Source: JBOGXB01 sp050694215 (GTDB taxonomy: Bacteria > Actinomycetota > CADDZG01 > WHSQ01). Taken from it: a stretch of DNA of 34,797 nucleotides. The stretch covers positions 1 through 34,797 of the forward strand of contig JBOGXB010000014.1 in assembly GCA_050694215.1 (NCBI GenBank), written 5' to 3'. The notes beneath the pieces are model-generated. The model did no database searches, had not been told where the DNA came from, and saw only the letters and a program-made list of their open reading frames with translations. The translations under genes and the position numbers were made by a program. Of the stretch, positions 25,170 through 33,239 are shown piece by piece. Each line of letters starts with the position of its first letter. The stretch's first letter is position 1.

Positions 25170-25713
25170 GGGCGTCCTCCTCAGGCTTTGGAGTGAGCTT
25201 CTGTGCCAGAAGCTCACGCGCGCGATGAACCCTGCTTTTGATCGTCCCCACCGGCGCGCGGATCACCCGAGCCGTCTCGCGATAGGGGAGTCCGAACATG
25301 TCGATCAGCACGAGTGGCTCTCGCAGCTCGATGGGCAGTTCTGCAAGCGCCTCTCGAATCTCGATGCGGACGGTCTCGTCCAGGGTCCGCTGGATTGTGT
25401 GAGCCTCGATCCGTTGGGCGAGCCGCCTTCGCCTCCCCAAGCGGCGCAGCTCGTCCATGGCGGAGTTGCGCGCGATCGAGAGCACCCAGGTCGAGAACTT
25501 GGAGTCGAGCCGAAAGCTCGGAAGGAACCGATAGAGCCGGACGAAGACGTCCTGGGTGACGTCATCGCTGAGGGTCTCGTCGTGGAGGAGGTGGAAACAG
25601 AGCCTCCAAACGTCGGCCTGATAGCGACGAACGAGCTCCTCGAACGCGCGCAGCTCCCCCGCGCGGGCCGCGGCGACGAGATCTGGCTCGGGCTCGTACA
25701 CGTCGCCCTCCAC
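25159..25713 (-). CDS. ECF RNA polymerase sigma factor
   Basis: The 184-residue protein has only sigma regions 2 and 4, as in extracytoplasmic-function sigma factors. Region 2 includes the DDVTQDVFVRLYRFLPSFR core-binding and -10 contact segment. Region 4 has LPYRETARVIRAPVGTIKSR, a helix-turn-helix for the -35 element. The start may be GTG 25713 or, better supported by a GGAGGG four bases upstream, GTG 25701, which shortens it by four residues. It would direct RNA polymerase to envelope-stress promoters. The anti-sigma gene overlaps its stop, so the two are coupled. A matching promoter lies upstream at 25762-25786. Confidence 0.93.
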   Translation of the reverse strand: MEGDVYEPEPDLVAAARAGELRAFEELVRRYQADVWRLCFHLLHDETLSDDVTQDVFVRLYRFLPSFRLDSKFSTWVLSIARNSAMDELRRLGRRRRLAQRIEAHTIQRTLDETVRIEIREALAELPIELREPLVLIDMFGLPYRETARVIRAPVGTIKSRVHRARELLAQKLTPKPEEDAREG

Positions 25714-25761
25714 GGGGGATCAAGACGGAACATGGCCATGGTCGCGCCTCACGACGGAATT

Positions 25762-25786
25762 GACGCCCTCATCCCCCCAAAAGTTC
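25762..25786 (-). promoter_or_regulatory. Candidate ECF promoter upstream of the sigma gene
   Basis: On the minus strand a GAAC at 25786-25783 and a CGTC at 25765-25762 are separated by 17 nt. This layout matches the -35 GGAAC / -10 CGTC pattern of many ECF sigma factors, with TGAAC in place of GGAAC. The predicted leader is about 42 nt to GTG 25713. It would make the sigma factor control its own operon. The spacing is seen in the sequence; the function is inference. Confidence 0.4.
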
Positions 25787-25853
25787 AAGCCGCCGCCGTG
25801 GCCCAAGAGCCCGGAGACGTCGTCTGGTCCGCTGGTGACGACCAGCCCGCCCT

Positions 25854-25880
25854 CTAGCACTCCGCACGCGAGAGTGCTAA
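25854..25880 (+). promoter_or_regulatory. CIRCE operator for HrcA
   Basis: Arms CTAGCACTC (25854-25862) and GAGTGCTAA (25872-25880) flank a 9-nt spacer. The consensus is TTAGCACTC-N9-GAGTGCTAA, so there is one mismatch, in the first base. It lies 21 nt upstream of the HrcA start at 25902, where the repressor should block transcription of hrcA and the genes behind it until heat shock. Confidence 0.95.
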
Positions 25881-25901
25881 AGGCGGCCTCTGCGGGGTAC
25901 G

Positions 25902-26963
25902 ATGGGCCGAGATATGAGCAAGTCGCAAACCTCCCTGGGAGAGCGCAGGGCCGCAATCCTCAAGGCCATCGTGTCGCACTACGTTCGCTCGGGCGAGCCG
26001 GTGGGCTCAAAGACGCTGGTCGAGCGCTACCGGCTGGGAGTGTCGTCGGCGACGGTCCGTAACGAGATGGGCGCCCTCGAGGATGCCGGCTACATCTATC
26101 AACCCCACCCCTCTGCGGGGCGAGTGCCGACGGACGTCGGCTACCGCTACTTCGTCGACGCCTTTGCCGACGACGCCCGGCTGCCGGCTCCCGAGGCACG
26201 TCTGATCCGGCGCTTCTTCGGCGAGCCTCGCTTCGAGCTGGAGGACTCGTTGCGCGAGACGGCTGCCCTTCTGTCGAAGCTCACCGACCACGCGGCCCTC
26301 GTATTCGCGCCCGCGCTCGATCGCGGCGTGGTGCGACACCTCGAGCTAGTCCCCTTGTCGGGTGACCGGGCCATGGTCGTCGTCGTCACGAACACCGGGC
26401 GCGTGGAGAACCACATCGTTTCGATGCCCGGCTCGCTCGACGACGTGCAGCTGACGCCCGCCGCGGAGATGCTCAATCGAATGGTCGAGGAGGTGGAGCT
26501 CGATAAGGCCGGCGACGCGATTGTCGAGCAGCTGGATCACTTCCCCCTGGAGCTGCGCGAGGTCGCGCAGCTGGTGGGTAACGCTCTCCAGGATGAGCTT
26601 CGCCGTCACGAGAGCGAGCGCGTGTTCCTGGAGGGGACGTCCAAGATCGTCGACGAGCACAAGTTCGCCGATCTAGAGACGGTCAAGCAGGTGATAAGCG
26701 CGCTGGAGCACAGACGTCTCCTGCTCGAGGTGCTGGCCGACGCTCTGTCGCCGTCGAGCGTGTTGGTCCGCATCGGTTCCGAGAACGAAATCGAGGAGAT
26801 GCAGTACTGCACTGTGGTTACGGCGCCTTACGGTTCCGTAGACCATCCTCTGGGATCCCTCGGCATCGTCGGTCCGACGCGCATGGACTATGGGCGGACG
26901 ATCGCGGCAGTACACGAGGTAGCTTCCAACCTCGGTCGCATGCTGACTGATCTCGGCATTTAG
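25902..26963 (+). CDS. hrcA: Heat-inducible transcription repressor HrcA
   Basis: HrcA represses chaperone operons by binding CIRCE and depends on GroEL for activity. The 353-residue protein begins at ATG 25902; ATG 25914 is an alternative start. The N-terminal winged helix has ERRAAILKAIVSHYVRSGEP, GSKTLVERY and VSSATVRNEMGALEDAGY, followed by the signature QPHPSAGRVPTDVGYRYFVD. The dimerisation and inserted domains include GSVDHPLGSLGIVGPTRMDY near the C-terminus. The CIRCE site in front shows autoregulation. dnaJ follows after 2 nt. Confidence 0.98.
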   Translation: MGRDMSKSQTSLGERRAAILKAIVSHYVRSGEPVGSKTLVERYRLGVSSATVRNEMGALEDAGYIYQPHPSAGRVPTDVGYRYFVDAFADDARLPAPEARLIRRFFGEPRFELEDSLRETAALLSKLTDHAALVFAPALDRGVVRHLELVPLSGDRAMVVVVTNTGRVENHIVSMPGSLDDVQLTPAAEMLNRMVEEVELDKAGDAIVEQLDHFPLELREVAQLVGNALQDELRRHESERVFLEGTSKIVDEHKFADLETVKQVISALEHRRLLLEVLADALSPSSVLVRIGSENEIEEMQYCTVVTAPYGSVDHPLGSLGIVGPTRMDYGRTIAAVHEVASNLGRMLTDLGI

Positions 26964-26965
26964 TT

Positions 26966-28063
26966 ATGGCGGATCACTACGAGACCCTCGGGGTGTCCAG
27001 AACGGCCACGCCCGAGGAGATCAAGAAGGCCTATCGTCGTCTGGCGCGCGAGTATCACCCCGACGCGAATCCCGGCGATCCCGCGGCGGCGGAGCGCTTC
27101 AAGCGCATAAGCCACGCTTACGAGGTTCTCTCGAGTCCGGAGAAGCGGAGCCGTTACGACACGTTCGGAGACGAGCGCGTGGGTGCGGAGCAATTCTCTG
27201 ACTTCGGCGGCATCTCCGATCTCTTCGCCACCTTCTTCGGCGGTGGCGTCGGTGGACGCGCCACGCAACAGCGCGGCCCGGCGCGCGGAGCGGACGTCCT
27301 GGCGGAGGTCGAGCTCACCTTGGAGGAGGCCGCGGTAGGCGTGGAGAGAGACGTCGACCTGGGAACTCTGACTCGGTGCCCCGACTGCGACGGAAGCGGG
27401 GCGGCGCCGGGTACTTCGCCCGTTCGGTGTGCCGACTGCGACGGCACAGGCGAGTACAGGCAGGTGCGGCGCACGGTCTTCGGGAACATGATGACCGCAA
27501 CGACCTGCCCGACGTGCGGCGGCGAGGGCATGCAGATCCTGGACCCGTGTCGCAATTGTCGCGGCACCGGCAGGGTCCAGGTGACGGAGACGCTCACGGT
27601 GCAGATACCGCCGGGCGTCGACGACGGCGCTCAACTGCGCGTCACAGGACGCGGTCATTCGGGTCTGCGCGGTGGAAGATCAGGTGACCTTTACGTTGCG
27701 ATCCGGGTCCTTCCTCACGAGACGTTCCGCCGCGCCGGAGACGACCTCGGTCGCGAGGTCGCGGTTCCCATGACGGTTGCGGCGCTGGGGGGCGAGATCG
27801 ACGTCCCTACTCTGGACGGCGTCGTGCCGGTCGAGGTCTCGCCCGGCACCCAATCCGGAGAGGTCAAGACGATCAAAGGAAAGGGGATGCCGCGCCTGAA
27901 CGGCAGGGGCACCGGGGATCTCGTCGTTCTGCTGAAGGTGGAGACGCCGACCGGGCTCACGACGGAGCAGGCGCAGCTCCTCGAGCAGCTTGCGGAGCTG
28001 CGGGACGAGCATCCGGAGGGGGTAAAGGGCTTCCTCGAGAAGATCAAAGGAGCCTTCTCGTGA
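26966..28063 (+). CDS. dnaJ: Chaperone DnaJ
   Basis: DnaJ delivers unfolded proteins to DnaK and stimulates its ATPase. The 365-residue type I protein has a J domain with His-Pro-Asp at 31-33, a Gly/Phe-rich segment (~78-100), and a zinc-binding domain with four CxxCxGxG repeats: CPDCDGSG, CADCDGTG, CPTCGGEG and CRNCRGTG. The C-terminal substrate-binding and dimerisation domain follows. ATG 26966 lies 2 nt after the hrcA stop. Because it shares the CIRCE-controlled transcript, expression should rise with heat. dnaK and grpE are not in this window. Confidence 0.98.
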   Translation: MADHYETLGVSRTATPEEIKKAYRRLAREYHPDANPGDPAAAERFKRISHAYEVLSSPEKRSRYDTFGDERVGAEQFSDFGGISDLFATFFGGGVGGRATQQRGPARGADVLAEVELTLEEAAVGVERDVDLGTLTRCPDCDGSGAAPGTSPVRCADCDGTGEYRQVRRTVFGNMMTATTCPTCGGEGMQILDPCRNCRGTGRVQVTETLTVQIPPGVDDGAQLRVTGRGHSGLRGGRSGDLYVAIRVLPHETFRRAGDDLGREVAVPMTVAALGGEIDVPTLDGVVPVEVSPGTQSGEVKTIKGKGMPRLNGRGTGDLVVLLKVETPTGLTTEQAQLLEQLAELRDEHPEGVKGFLEKIKGAFS

Positions 28064-28103
28064 TGGTTAGGGCTGAACCCTCGGAAGCTCGCCGGTTGGT
28101 GCA

Positions 28104-28847
28104 GTGACCGTGGGTGGTGCCCCATGGTTCCTCGCCCCTCAGGAGCAGTGGAGCCACGAGGAGGTCGTGCTTCCCGCCGCCGAGTCACACCACGCACTCC
28201 ACGTTCTTCGCATCGCGGCCCCCGATGTGATCACCGTCACCGACGGTCGTGGAACGATCGCCCGCTGCGCGGTCTCCAGAGAAGAGGACGGGAGAGTCGT
28301 CGCAGAGGTCCTCGAGCGCGACGAAGCGCGACGACTTAGGCCCGAGATCGTGGTCTACCAGGGGGCAGCGAAGGGGAACAAGGTGGACGGCGTCATAGAG
28401 CGCTTGGCCGAGCTCGGGGTGGCCGAGGCGTGGGTCTACCAGTCGGAGCGCGCCGTGGTGAAGTGGGATGGCGAGAAGATGCGCAAGCACACGGACAGAT
28501 GGCGCGCGATCGCAGGGTCGACTGCCAAGCAATCGCGCAACCCATACATGTTGCATGCGGGAGGAGGGCTATCCTGGACCGAGCTGCGCAGGCGCGTCGC
28601 GAAGGAAGATGTCGTCGTCGTCCTGTGGGAGGCCGCCTCGCTGCCCTTTCGGACCGCGCTTGTGGAGCCGGCAGATCGGGTTGCTTTGGTAGTCGGACCC
28701 GAGGGCGGCCTGTCGCGCGATGAAGCCGAGCAGCTCGCCGACTCCGGAGGCCAGCTCGTCTCGTTGGGCCCCCGAATCCTGCGCACCGAGAACGCACCGA
28801 TCGTCGCCGTGTCCGCCTTGCTCTATCACTATGGCCTGATCGGTTGA
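28104..28847 (+). CDS. rsmE: 16S rRNA m3U1498 methyltransferase RsmE
   Basis: RsmE uses S-adenosylmethionine to methylate U1498 of 16S rRNA. The 247-residue length fits. The N-terminal PUA-like part is followed by a SPOUT knot: VYQGAAKGNKVDGVIERLAE, QSERAVVKWDGEK, VALVVGPEGGLSRDEA and LGPRILRTENAPI, the last two being the family signature. The start GTG 28104 is the first in the frame after dnaJ; GTG 28110 is an alternative. It sits in the usual hrcA-dnaJ-rsmE order. Confidence 0.96.
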   Translation: MTVGGAPWFLAPQEQWSHEEVVLPAAESHHALHVLRIAAPDVITVTDGRGTIARCAVSREEDGRVVAEVLERDEARRLRPEIVVYQGAAKGNKVDGVIERLAELGVAEAWVYQSERAVVKWDGEKMRKHTDRWRAIAGSTAKQSRNPYMLHAGGGLSWTELRRRVAKEDVVVVLWEAASLPFRTALVEPADRVALVVGPEGGLSRDEAEQLADSGGQLVSLGPRILRTENAPIVAVSALLYHYGLIG

Positions 28848-28849
28848 CC

Positions 28850-30181
28850 ATGAGTAGTGTCGCCGGGATGCAGCGAGCACGCGGACCGAAGGTCACCTTC
28901 TCGACGCTCGGCTGTCGCCTGAATCAGGCAGAGTCCGATCTCATGGCCGAGGATCTCGCCGCCCACGGAGTGGAGCTCGCCGGCTCCGGCGATCATCCCG
29001 ATCTTGTCGTCGTCAACACCTGTACGGTCACGCGTGAGGCGACCAAGGCATCCCGCACGGCGATCCGTAGAGCAATCCGCTCTCATCCCGACGCGAGGGT
29101 GGTGGTCGTTGGCTGCTACGCGGTCTCGGATCCCGAGGAGATCGAAGGGATCGAAGGCGTCGATGCGATCCTCTCCAACAACGACAAGGAGCGCTTCGCC
29201 GAGATCCTCGGTACCAAGCCTCAACTCGCCCCGCTGCTTCAGATCGGTATGCGGCCCCGGAAGGCAACCCTGCCTTCTCGTGTGAGGGCCAATCTCAAGG
29301 TGCAGACAGGATGCGACGAGTGGTGCACCTTCTGCATCATCCCGACGACGCGCGGCCCCCTGCGTTCGCTGGACGAGGACGGGTTGGTCGAGGAGGCGCG
29401 GGCGAGGGCGGCGGCGGGAGCGCGGGAGTTGGTCCTAACCGGCGTCCACCTCGGCAAGTATCGCTACGACCGGGGAGGCGACGAGCGCGACTTGATCCGT
29501 TTGGTGCAGCGACTCCTCGATATCGACGGAGTGTGGCGGCTGCGGCTGTCGTCGATCCTGTCCCGTCATCTCACCAATGAGTTGATCTCTTTCATCGCAG
29601 ACGAACCCCGTATCTGCCGTCACCTGCACGTTCCCTTGCAATCAGGCGATGATGGCGTACTCCGTGCCATGCATCGCCCCTACGACACCGACGAGTACCT
29701 GTCCTCGGTCTCACGCGCCAAGGACGCGCTGCCCGGGCTCGCGCTTGCAACCGACATCATCGTCGGCTTCCCAGGTGAGACGGGCGTAGCCTTTGAAGCC
29801 ACGATGGATGTCGTGAGACATGTTCAGTTCTCGAAGCTGCACGTCTTTCGCTACTCAGCGAGACCCGGCACCGCCGCGGCGGAGATGGCCGGTGAGGTCT
29901 CTCCCGGCGTGAAGAAGGAACGCTCGAAGCGGCTCATCGACCTGGGCAACGAGATCCGAGGGCGCTTCCTCGGTGAGCATCTGAACCGTCCTCTCGAGGT
30001 CCTGGTCGAAGACGAGCGGGAAGTAGACGGCGTCCGCGTGTGCTCGGGTCAGAGCGACGACTATGTGCGCGTTTGGTTCGAGGGGGAAGGTCTGCTCGGT
30101 TCCCTGGTGCAGGTCGAGGGCAACGAGGTACGAGCCGACGGGATCAGGGGTGCCCGGCTGGTCGAGGTCACGAGGAGGTAG
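28850..30181 (+). CDS. mtaB: tRNA t6A37 methylthiotransferase MtaB
   Basis: MtaB adds a methylthio group to t6A37 of tRNAs, using two [4Fe-4S] clusters. From ATG 28850 it has 443 residues; TTG 28844 upstream is unlikely. The UPF0004 domain ligands are Cys22 (STLGCRLNQAE), Cys58 (NTCTVT) and Cys89 (GCY). The radical SAM ligands are Cys155, Cys159 and Cys162 (CDEWCTFC). A TRAM-like C-terminal region ends the chain. The LGCRLNQ wording, with CDEWCTFC, separates MtaB from MiaB and RimO. It starts 2 nt after the rsmE stop. Confidence 0.96.
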   Translation: MSSVAGMQRARGPKVTFSTLGCRLNQAESDLMAEDLAAHGVELAGSGDHPDLVVVNTCTVTREATKASRTAIRRAIRSHPDARVVVVGCYAVSDPEEIEGIEGVDAILSNNDKERFAEILGTKPQLAPLLQIGMRPRKATLPSRVRANLKVQTGCDEWCTFCIIPTTRGPLRSLDEDGLVEEARARAAAGARELVLTGVHLGKYRYDRGGDERDLIRLVQRLLDIDGVWRLRLSSILSRHLTNELISFIADEPRICRHLHVPLQSGDDGVLRAMHRPYDTDEYLSSVSRAKDALPGLALATDIIVGFPGETGVAFEATMDVVRHVQFSKLHVFRYSARPGTAAAEMAGEVSPGVKKERSKRLIDLGNEIRGRFLGEHLNRPLEVLVEDEREVDGVRVCSGQSDDYVRVWFEGEGLLGSLVQVEGNEVRADGIRGARLVEVTRR

Positions 30182-30183
30182 AC

Positions 30184-30525
30184 GTGGCGGATTGTCTTTT
30201 CTGCAAGATCGCCAAGAAGGAGCTCGAGTCCGAGATCGTTGCCGAATCCGACGGCGCGGTTGCGTTCAATGACATCAATCCGGCCGCGCCCACTCACGTC
30301 CTCGTTATCCCGAAGCGTCACATCCCTTCGGTAGCGGAGCTGTCGGAATCCGATGGAGAGCTTCTTGCCGAGCTCTTCGAAATGATCAAGAAGGTTGCCG
30401 CAGACGCAGGCATCGCTGAAAGCTATCGAGTCGTCAGCAACATCGGTGGCGGCGCCGGTCAGAGCGTCTTCCACCTCCACTTTCACGTCCTCGGCGGGCG
30501 GACCATGTCATGGCCACCGGGTTGA
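30184..30525 (+). CDS. HIT-family nucleotide-binding hydrolase
   Basis: The 113-residue protein is read from GTG 30184, which follows GAGGAGG. The upstream part of the frame overlaps mtaB and is a shadow. It has the histidine triad His97-x-His99-x-His101 (FHLHFHVLGG) with the catalytic central His. It also has the N-terminal Cys-x2-Cys (ADCLFCKIA) often seen in HinT/PKCI-like proteins, and a nucleotide-binding segment (HVLVIPKRHI). HinT-type enzymes cleave AMP from phosphoramidates such as AMP-lysine. The exact substrate is unknown. Confidence 0.93.
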   Translation: MADCLFCKIAKKELESEIVAESDGAVAFNDINPAAPTHVLVIPKRHIPSVAELSESDGELLAELFEMIKKVAADAGIAESYRVVSNIGGGAGQSVFHLHFHVLGGRTMSWPPG

Positions 30526-30559
30526 CCTCTTCCCGGCGGTAGGATCAGGTTAGCTCTCT

Positions 30560-31528
30560 ATGCTTTCGCACACCCAAGTCAAGCTCCTCGTTCCTGGCCA
30601 TCACGACATGGTCCGATTGGTCGGGGCAAGAGACGAGTTGCTGAAGCTCATAGAAGCGGCCTTCGAGACCAACATCCTCGTTCGCGGTAATGAGATCGTC
30701 ATCACGGGTCAGCCCGAAGAGGCCGAGCGCGTCTCGCGCCTGTTCGAAGAGCTGCTCACGTTGCTGGACGACGGCGACATCCTCTCACCAGAGGCGGTCG
30801 GCCGATCGATCGACATCATCAAGTCGAAGGAAGGCCAGACCGTCTCCGCGGTGATGGGTGATTCCGTCCTCGCCACATACACGGGGAAAACCATCCGCCC
30901 CCAGACGGTGGGTCAAAAGGGTTACGTGGATGCGATCCGTGAGCACACGATCGTCTTCTGCATCGGACCTGCCGGAAGCGGCAAAACATATCTCGCGGTG
31001 GCGAGCGCTATCAGGGCGCTCAAGGCCGGTGACGTGTCGCGCATCGTGTTGACGCGTCCGGCCGTCGAGGCGGGCGAGCGGCTCGGGTTCCTACCCGGGG
31101 ATCTCGCGGCCAAGATCGACCCCTACCTCCGCCCGCTCTACGACGCGCTCTACGAGATGTTGGAGCCCGAAGCGTTCCAGCGATACGTCGATCGCGGCAC
31201 TATCGAGATCGCGCCACTTGCATTCATGCGCGGTAGAACCCTTAACGACTCCTTCATCATCCTGGACGAGGCTCAGAACACCACGCCCGAGCAGATGAAG
31301 ATGTTCCTCACGCGGCTCGGTTTCGGCTCCAAGGCGGTGGTCACCGGGGATGTGACACAGATCGACCTGCCGGCGGGGACGCGTTCAGGACTCGTCGTCA
31401 TCGAGGAGATCCTCACGGAGATCGAGGGCGTCTCCTTCACGCATCTAGGGGCGCGCGACGTCGTTCGACACAAGATCGTTCAGGACATCGTCGAGGCTTA
31501 TCGACTCTACGCCGAGAGTAAACCCTGA
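30560..31528 (+). CDS. PhoH-like ATPase
   Basis: The 322-residue protein belongs to the PhoH family, P-loop ATPases often placed before ybeY and proposed to work in RNA metabolism. The N-terminal ~90 residues contain a KH-like or R3H-like fold typical of PhoH. Walker A is GPAGSGKT at 136-143. The Walker B/Q-loop region is FIILDEAQNTTPEQMKMFLT, and GDVTQIDLPAG follows. The length fits the longer, RNA-related PhoH group (PhoH1/YbeZ-like) rather than the PIN-fused PhoH2. The upstream gap after the HIT gene is 34 nt, and ybeY starts 5 nt after its stop. Confidence 0.95.
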   Translation: MLSHTQVKLLVPGHHDMVRLVGARDELLKLIEAAFETNILVRGNEIVITGQPEEAERVSRLFEELLTLLDDGDILSPEAVGRSIDIIKSKEGQTVSAVMGDSVLATYTGKTIRPQTVGQKGYVDAIREHTIVFCIGPAGSGKTYLAVASAIRALKAGDVSRIVLTRPAVEAGERLGFLPGDLAAKIDPYLRPLYDALYEMLEPEAFQRYVDRGTIEIAPLAFMRGRTLNDSFIILDEAQNTTPEQMKMFLTRLGFGSKAVVTGDVTQIDLPAGTRSGLVVIEEILTEIEGVSFTHLGARDVVRHKIVQDIVEAYRLYAESKP

Positions 31529-31533
31529 CTCAA

Positions 31534-31971
31534 ATGGATGTCTTCGTCGCCAACGAGCAGGACATCCCCGTCGATGCAGCGAGGCTGTCCGCACTCGCGC
31601 GCCATACCCTCGACGAGGAGGAAGTCGACCCCAGCACGGAGCTATCCGTTCTCTTCGTCACCTCTGGGCACATCCGCAGGCTCAATGCCCGTTTCGCAGG
31701 CGACGACTACGCGACCGACGTCCTCGCCTTCCCAATGATGGAAGACGACGAGAATGTGACTCTGCTTGGTGATGTCGTGATCTGCCCTGGGGTTGCCAAA
31801 TCAAACGCTCATAAGCTCGGCCACCCTCTCGAACGCGAGCTCGACACTCTGGTCGTTCATGGAACGTTGCACTTGCTTGGGTACGACCACCAAGGCAAGC
31901 AGGATGGCGAGTTGATGAACCGTCGCCAGCGAGAGGTGATGGGATCGTTCGAAGCGTCCACCGAGACATGA
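31534..31971 (+). CDS. ybeY: rRNA maturation endonuclease YbeY
   Basis: YbeY is a zinc metalloprotein needed for 16S rRNA 3'-end processing and ribosome quality control. In the 145-residue chain, the zinc ligands are His109, His113 and His119 in VVHGTLHLLGYDHQGKQ. The RLNARFAGDDYATDVLAFPM segment is diagnostic. The position between phoH and the CorC-like gene is the standard arrangement. The stop overlaps the next ATG (ATGA at 31968-31971), so the downstream gene should be translationally coupled. Confidence 0.97.
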   Translation: MDVFVANEQDIPVDAARLSALARHTLDEEEVDPSTELSVLFVTSGHIRRLNARFAGDDYATDVLAFPMMEDDENVTLLGDVVICPGVAKSNAHKLGHPLERELDTLVVHGTLHLLGYDHQGKQDGELMNRRQREVMGSFEASTET

Positions 31972-33239
31972 GCGATCTCTTCGTTCCGTTATCCATCGTC
32001 GTCCTCGTGGTGATCGCCGCGTTCGCGGCCCTGGCTGAGACGGCAATCGTGCGCATCGGCCGGCTCAGGCCTCACCACCTCGCCAAGGAGAAGAAGGCCG
32101 GGGCCGAGGTATTGGTGAAGGTCGTCGAGGATCCGGCCCCCTTCCTGAACGCGCTCCTGCTAGTCATCTTGCTGGCGGAGCTGTTGGCTGCAGCCCTGGC
32201 GACCGGACTGGCGCTCCGGTGGCTGGATACGGGGGGTGAGATCATCGCCGCGCTCGTGACGACCATCCTCTTGTTCGCGTTCGCTCAGGTTGTTCCCCGG
32301 ACCTATGCGGTGCAGCGCACGGATCGGGCGGCGTTACTCGTCGCCAGGCCCGTGTACGTATTGGGACAGGCGCTGCGACCCCTCGGAAAGCTGCTGATTC
32401 TGACCGCGAACTTGGCTCTGCTGATTCTCCCGGGGAGGGGGATGCCGAAGGGCCCCTTCGTCACCGACGAGGAGATCCGTCACATGTCCGATGGTGAGGA
32501 GGAGGAAGAAGAGATCGAAGAGGAAGAGCGCGAGCTCATCCATTCGATCTTCGAGTTCGGCGACACGGTCGTGCGCGAGGTCATGGTGCCGCGTCCCGAC
32601 ATGGTCACCTTGAAGGTGAAGGCGTCGCGCGACGAGGCGCTCGAGAGGATCGTTGAAGCGGGCTATTCGCGAATCCCTCTATATGACGGAGACACCGACA
32701 ACATCGTCGGCGTCCTGTACGCGAAGGATCTCCTGAAGAAGATGCACGAGTCGGAGGCTCCGGCGAAGCTCGTTTCGATCGCTCGAGCACCCACCTTCGT
32801 GCCGGAGACGAAGAAGGTCGCGGAGCTCCTTCGTGAGATGCAGGAGCAGCGCGTTCACATGGCGATCGTCGTCGACGAGTACGGAGGAACCGCGGGTTTG
32901 GTAACCATCGAGGACCTTCTCGAGGAGATAGTCGGAGAGATAGTGGACGAATACGACGTCGAGGAGCCGCTCGTCGAGCCCATCGACGACGACTCCATAC
33001 GCGTCGACGCCAAGATGCCGATCGACGAGGTGAACGATCTGCTCAGTGTCGAGCTGCCTCACGAGGAATGGGACACGGTGGGTGGGCTCGTGTTCGGTCT
33101 CACCGGACGAGTACCCGTGGCCGGCGAGAGTGTGCGTTACGACTCGGTGGAGTTCGTAACCGAGCGAGTCGCGGGCAGGCGCGTTCAGAAGGTTGTCATC
33201 AGGAAGCTGCCCCCCGAGCCAGAGCCCGAGCAGGCTTGA
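31968..33239 (+). CDS. CNNM/CorC-like transporter (DUF21, CBS pair, CorC_HlyC)
   Basis: The 423-residue membrane protein has three or four N-terminal helices (DUF21/CNNM, ~1-150) and a strongly acidic juxtamembrane linker (~175-195). A CBS domain pair follows (FGDTVVREVMVPRPDMV; IVVDEYGGTAGLVTIEDLLE), and a C-terminal CorC_HlyC domain with GRVPVAGE ends the chain. Homologues act in magnesium and cobalt homeostasis; older names are hemolysin C or CorC. Adenosine nucleotides may bind the CBS pair. It sits between ybeY and era, which is common. Its stop overlaps the era start (TTGA). Confidence 0.94.
   Translation: MSDLFVPLSIVVLVVIAAFAALAETAIVRIGRLRPHHLAKEKKAGAEVLVKVVEDPAPFLNALLLVILLAELLAAALATGLALRWLDTGGEIIAALVTTILLFAFAQVVPRTYAVQRTDRAALLVARPVYVLGQALRPLGKLLILTANLALLILPGRGMPKGPFVTDEEIRHMSDGEEEEEEIEEEERELIHSIFEFGDTVVREVMVPRPDMVTLKVKASRDEALERIVEAGYSRIPLYDGDTDNIVGVLYAKDLLKKMHESEAPAKLVSIARAPTFVPETKKVAELLREMQEQRVHMAIVVDEYGGTAGLVTIEDLLEEIVGEIVDEYDVEEPLVEPIDDDSIRVDAKMPIDEVNDLLSVELPHEEWDTVGGLVFGLTGRVPVAGESVRYDSVEFVTERVAGRRVQKVVIRKLPPEPEPEQA

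Noticed and set aside
25831..25846. 6-bp inverted repeat GCTGGT/ACCAGC with 4-nt loop upstream of CIRCE
   Set aside because: Short, and no T-tract; common by chance at this base composition.
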